NCBI GenBank assembly: GCA_036490215.1
Contig: DASXEH010000029.1
Location: 25,117-89,116, forward strand
From: JASHSH01 sp036490215
Lineage (GTDB): Bacteria; Pseudomonadota; Alphaproteobacteria; Rhodospirillales; Magnetospirillaceae
Direction of reading: 5' to 3'
DNA: 64,000 nt
Made by a program: the position numbers and the translations under genes
Notes under the pieces: model-generated
The model's input: only the letters and a program-made list of their open reading frames with translations
The model's database searches: none
Told to the model about the DNA's origin: nothing
Part shown: positions 61,904-64,000 of the stretch, piece by piece
Layout of the letters: every line of letters starts with the position of its first letter
How positions within the stretch are numbered: position 1 is the first letter of the stretch

Positions 61904-64000
61904 TTAACGGCGGCGCGACCTGGCCCGGTTTTTCTTCTGGGCCGGCGACGGTGATTTTTGCGCCGCTTCGCGATTCGCCATGCCGGCCGCCGAATTAAAA
62001 TTGGTCGCCGCCGGACGCCCGGTCGGCACTTCCAATTCGCGCATTTCCAGGCGCCGCAACTCGTCGCGCAGCCGCGCCGCTTCTTCGAATTCGAGATCGG
62101 CGGCGGCCGCCTTCATCCGTTTTTCAAGCTCGGCGACATAGGCCTGAACATTGTGGCCGATCATTGTCGTCTCGTCGGATTCGCCCAGGCCGACCTGCAT
62201 GTAATCCTGTTCATAGACGCTCTGGATCGCGTCGTTGATATGGTGCCGCACCGACTCCGGCGTGATCCCATTGGTGGCGTTATAGGCCTGCTGCTTCTCG
62301 CGCCGGCGGTTGGTCTCGCCGATTGCATAGGTGAGCGACGCCGTCATCGTATCGGCATAGAGCATCACACGGCCGTCGATGTTGCGCGCGGCGCGGCCGA
62401 TCGTCTGGACCAGCGATGTCTTGGAACGCAGAAAGCCTTCCTTATCGGCATCCAGGATCGCCACCAGCGCGCATTCAGGAATATCGAGACCTTCGCGCAG
62501 CAGGTTGATGCCGATCAGCACATCGAACACGCCGAGTCGCAGGTCGCGCACGATCTCGATACGCTCCAAAGTCTCGATGTCAGAGTGTAGATAGCGGACG
62601 CGGACGCCATGCTCGAATAGGTATTCGGTCAGGTCCTCGGCCATGCGCTTGGTCAGCACGGTCACAAGCACACGTTGGCCTTTGGCCGCGACGGTGCGCA
62701 CTTCGGCCAAGAGATCGTCCACCTGATGCTCGGTCGGGCGGATGATACAGACCGGGTCGATCAGGCCCGTCGGGCGGATCACCTGCTCGACGAAGACTCC
62801 CCCACTCCGCTCCATCTCCCAAGGCCCCGGCGTGGCCGACACGAACACGGTCTGGCCGCGCATCGTGTCCCACTCCTCGAATTTGAGCGGCCGGTTGTCG
62901 ACACAGGACGGCAGACGGAAACCGAATTCAGCCAAGGTGCTCTTGCGCGCGAAGTCGCCACGGAACATGCCGCCGATCTGCGGCACCGTGACGTGGGATT
63001 CGTCGAGAAACACCAGCGCATCCTGTGGCAAATATTCGAACAGAGTCGGCGGCGGCTCGCCCGGCGCGCGGCCCGTCAAATAGCGCGAATAGTTCTCGAT
63101 CGATTTGCAGTGACCGACCGTCTCGAGCATCTCGAGATCGAAGCGCGTGCGCTCCTCAAGCCGCTGGGCTTCGAGCAGTTTGCCATTGGCCAGGAACCAG
63201 TCGAGCCGCTGGCGCAGCTCGTCCTTGATGCCTTTGATCGCACCGGTGATCGTCGGCCGTGGCGTCACATAGTGGCTCGACGGGAACACGGTGATATCCG
63301 TGAGCCCGCAGGTACGCTCGCCGGTCAGCGGATCGAATTCGGCGATCGATTCGACCTCGTCGCCGAACAGACTGACGCGCCAGGCGCGGTCTTCGTAGTG
63401 GACGGGGAAGATCTCGATATTGTCGCCGCGCACGCGGAAACTGCCGCGCTGGAACGCGGTATCGTTGCGCATGTATTGCAGCGCGACCAGTTGCTTGAGC
63501 AGTTCGCGCTGATCGATCTGCTGGCCAGTCGCGATCGAAATCGTCATATCGGCGTAGTTCTCGACCGAACCGATACCGTAGATACAGGAGACCGAAGCCA
63601 CGATAATCACGTCGCGCCGTTCGAGCAGCGCGCGCGTGGCCGCGTGGCGCATGCGGTCGATCTGCTCGTTCACCATCGAGTCCTTCTCGATATAGGTGTC
63701 CGTGCGCGGGATATAGGCTTCGGGTTGGTAGTAGTCGTAATAGGAGACGAAGTACTCGACCGCGTTGTCGGGGAAGAACCCCTTCATCTCGGCGTAGAGC
63801 TGCGCGGCCAGGGTCTTGTTCGGCGCCAGCACCAAGGCCGGACGCCCGGTCTTGGCGATCACATGGGCCATGGTGAAGGTCTTGCCCGAACCGGTGACAC
63901 CCAGAAGCACCTGGTCCCGGTCGGCTGCCTCGATGGCCGCGGTGATCTCGGTGATCGCCTGCGGCTGATCGCCGGCGGGCGAGTAGTCCGATTTCAGCTT
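61904..64000 (-). CDS. uvrB: Excinuclease ABC subunit B (UvrB), cut by window edge
   Basis: UvrB is the helicase-like damage verifier in nucleotide excision repair. About 698 codons are visible; the N-terminal end lies beyond 64000 (KLKSDYSPAGDQPQAI is the last stretch seen). Walker A is GVTGSGKTFTMAHV; the beta-hairpin region is VSYYDYYQPEAYIP; helicase motifs DESHVT, SATPG and QTIGRAARN follow; the UvrC-binding UVR motif LEKRMKAAAADLEFEEAARLRDEL is near the C-terminus. The Arg/Lys-rich tail is short. Confidence 0.97.
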   Translation of the reverse strand, partial: KLKSDYSPAGDQPQAITEITAAIEAADRDQVLLGVTGSGKTFTMAHVIAKTGRPALVLAPNKTLAAQLYAEMKGFFPDNAVEYFVSYYDYYQPEAYIPRTDTYIEKDSMVNEQIDRMRHAATRALLERRDVIIVASVSCIYGIGSVENYADMTISIATGQQIDQRELLKQLVALQYMRNDTAFQRGSFRVRGDNIEIFPVHYEDRAWRVSLFGDEVESIAEFDPLTGERTCGLTDITVFPSSHYVTPRPTITGAIKGIKDELRQRLDWFLANGKLLEAQRLEERTRFDLEMLETVGHCKSIENYSRYLTGRAPGEPPPTLFEYLPQDALVFLDESHVTVPQIGGMFRGDFARKSTLAEFGFRLPSCVDNRPLKFEEWDTMRGQTVFVSATPGPWEMERSGGVFVEQVIRPTGLIDPVCIIRPTEHQVDDLLAEVRTVAAKGQRVLVTVLTKRMAEDLTEYLFEHGVRVRYLHSDIETLERIEIVRDLRLGVFDVLIGINLLREGLDIPECALVAILDADKEGFLRSKTSLVQTIGRAARNIDGRVMLYADTMTASLTYAIGETNRRREKQQAYNATNGITPESVRHHINDAIQSVYEQDYMQVGLGESDETTMIGHNVQAYVAELEKRMKAAAADLEFEEAARLRDELRRLEMRELEVPTGRPAATNFNSAAGMANREAAQKSPSPAQKKNRARSRRR

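Overview
The window is GC-rich chromosomal DNA from an alphaproteobacterium. The order ftsH-tilS-cpoB-pal-tolBARQ-ybgC-ruvBAC-yebC, the TauE, DUF899 and FecR/DUF6600 genes and the spacer repeat near 35.7 kb are typical of that class. A Rhodospirillales-like host is my best guess, but there is no rRNA to settle it. I found no tRNA or rRNA gene, CRISPR array, transposase or integrase. No stretch over 300 bases lacks a gene.

Layout. 1-14.3 kb is a nearly unbroken minus-strand block: nudC-comF-grxC-nitrilase-DUF1178, then yebC-ruvCAB-ybgC-tolQRAB with many 4-base overlaps, then pal, cpoB, tilS and a truncated ftsH. 14.35-17.6 kb is plus-strand: a methyltransferase, sfsA, map and radC. 17.7-21.3 kb holds a KaiC-like ATPase translationally coupled to a hybrid histidine kinase. 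21.3-39 kb is accessory: small enzymes, each often beside a divergent regulator (MarR/AhpD, XRE/SDR, HTH/DUF899, LysR/DoxX-NmrA), a FecR-like surface protein, pirin, a lipoprotein and a flavoprotein. 39-43.6 kb carries an ArsC-like gene, a monooxygenase-like gene, a YgiQ radical-SAM gene and an ABC-F gene. 47-56.8 kb holds guaA, a second pirin, an old yellow enzyme, a cupin, an enoyl-CoA hydratase, a LOG protein, a TPR-glycosyltransferase and purB. 56.9-61.3 kb is the fatty acid cluster fabD-fabG-acpP-fabF-mltG. uvrB runs off the right edge.

The most interesting part is a lower-GC three-gene cassette at 43,630-47,029, wedged between the ABC-F gene and the 3' end of guaA, a known integration hotspot. 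It encodes a DUF6884-like/GIY-YIG-like protein, a SIR2 NADase-like domain fused to a deoxynucleoside-kinase-like P-loop domain, and a nucleoside 2-deoxyribosyltransferase with its catalytic residues. I read it as a candidate anti-phage system that links nucleotide handling to NAD depletion. A diverged second copy of the guaA 3' end lies at 38,983-39,039, as expected for the far attachment site of an island inserted in guaA.
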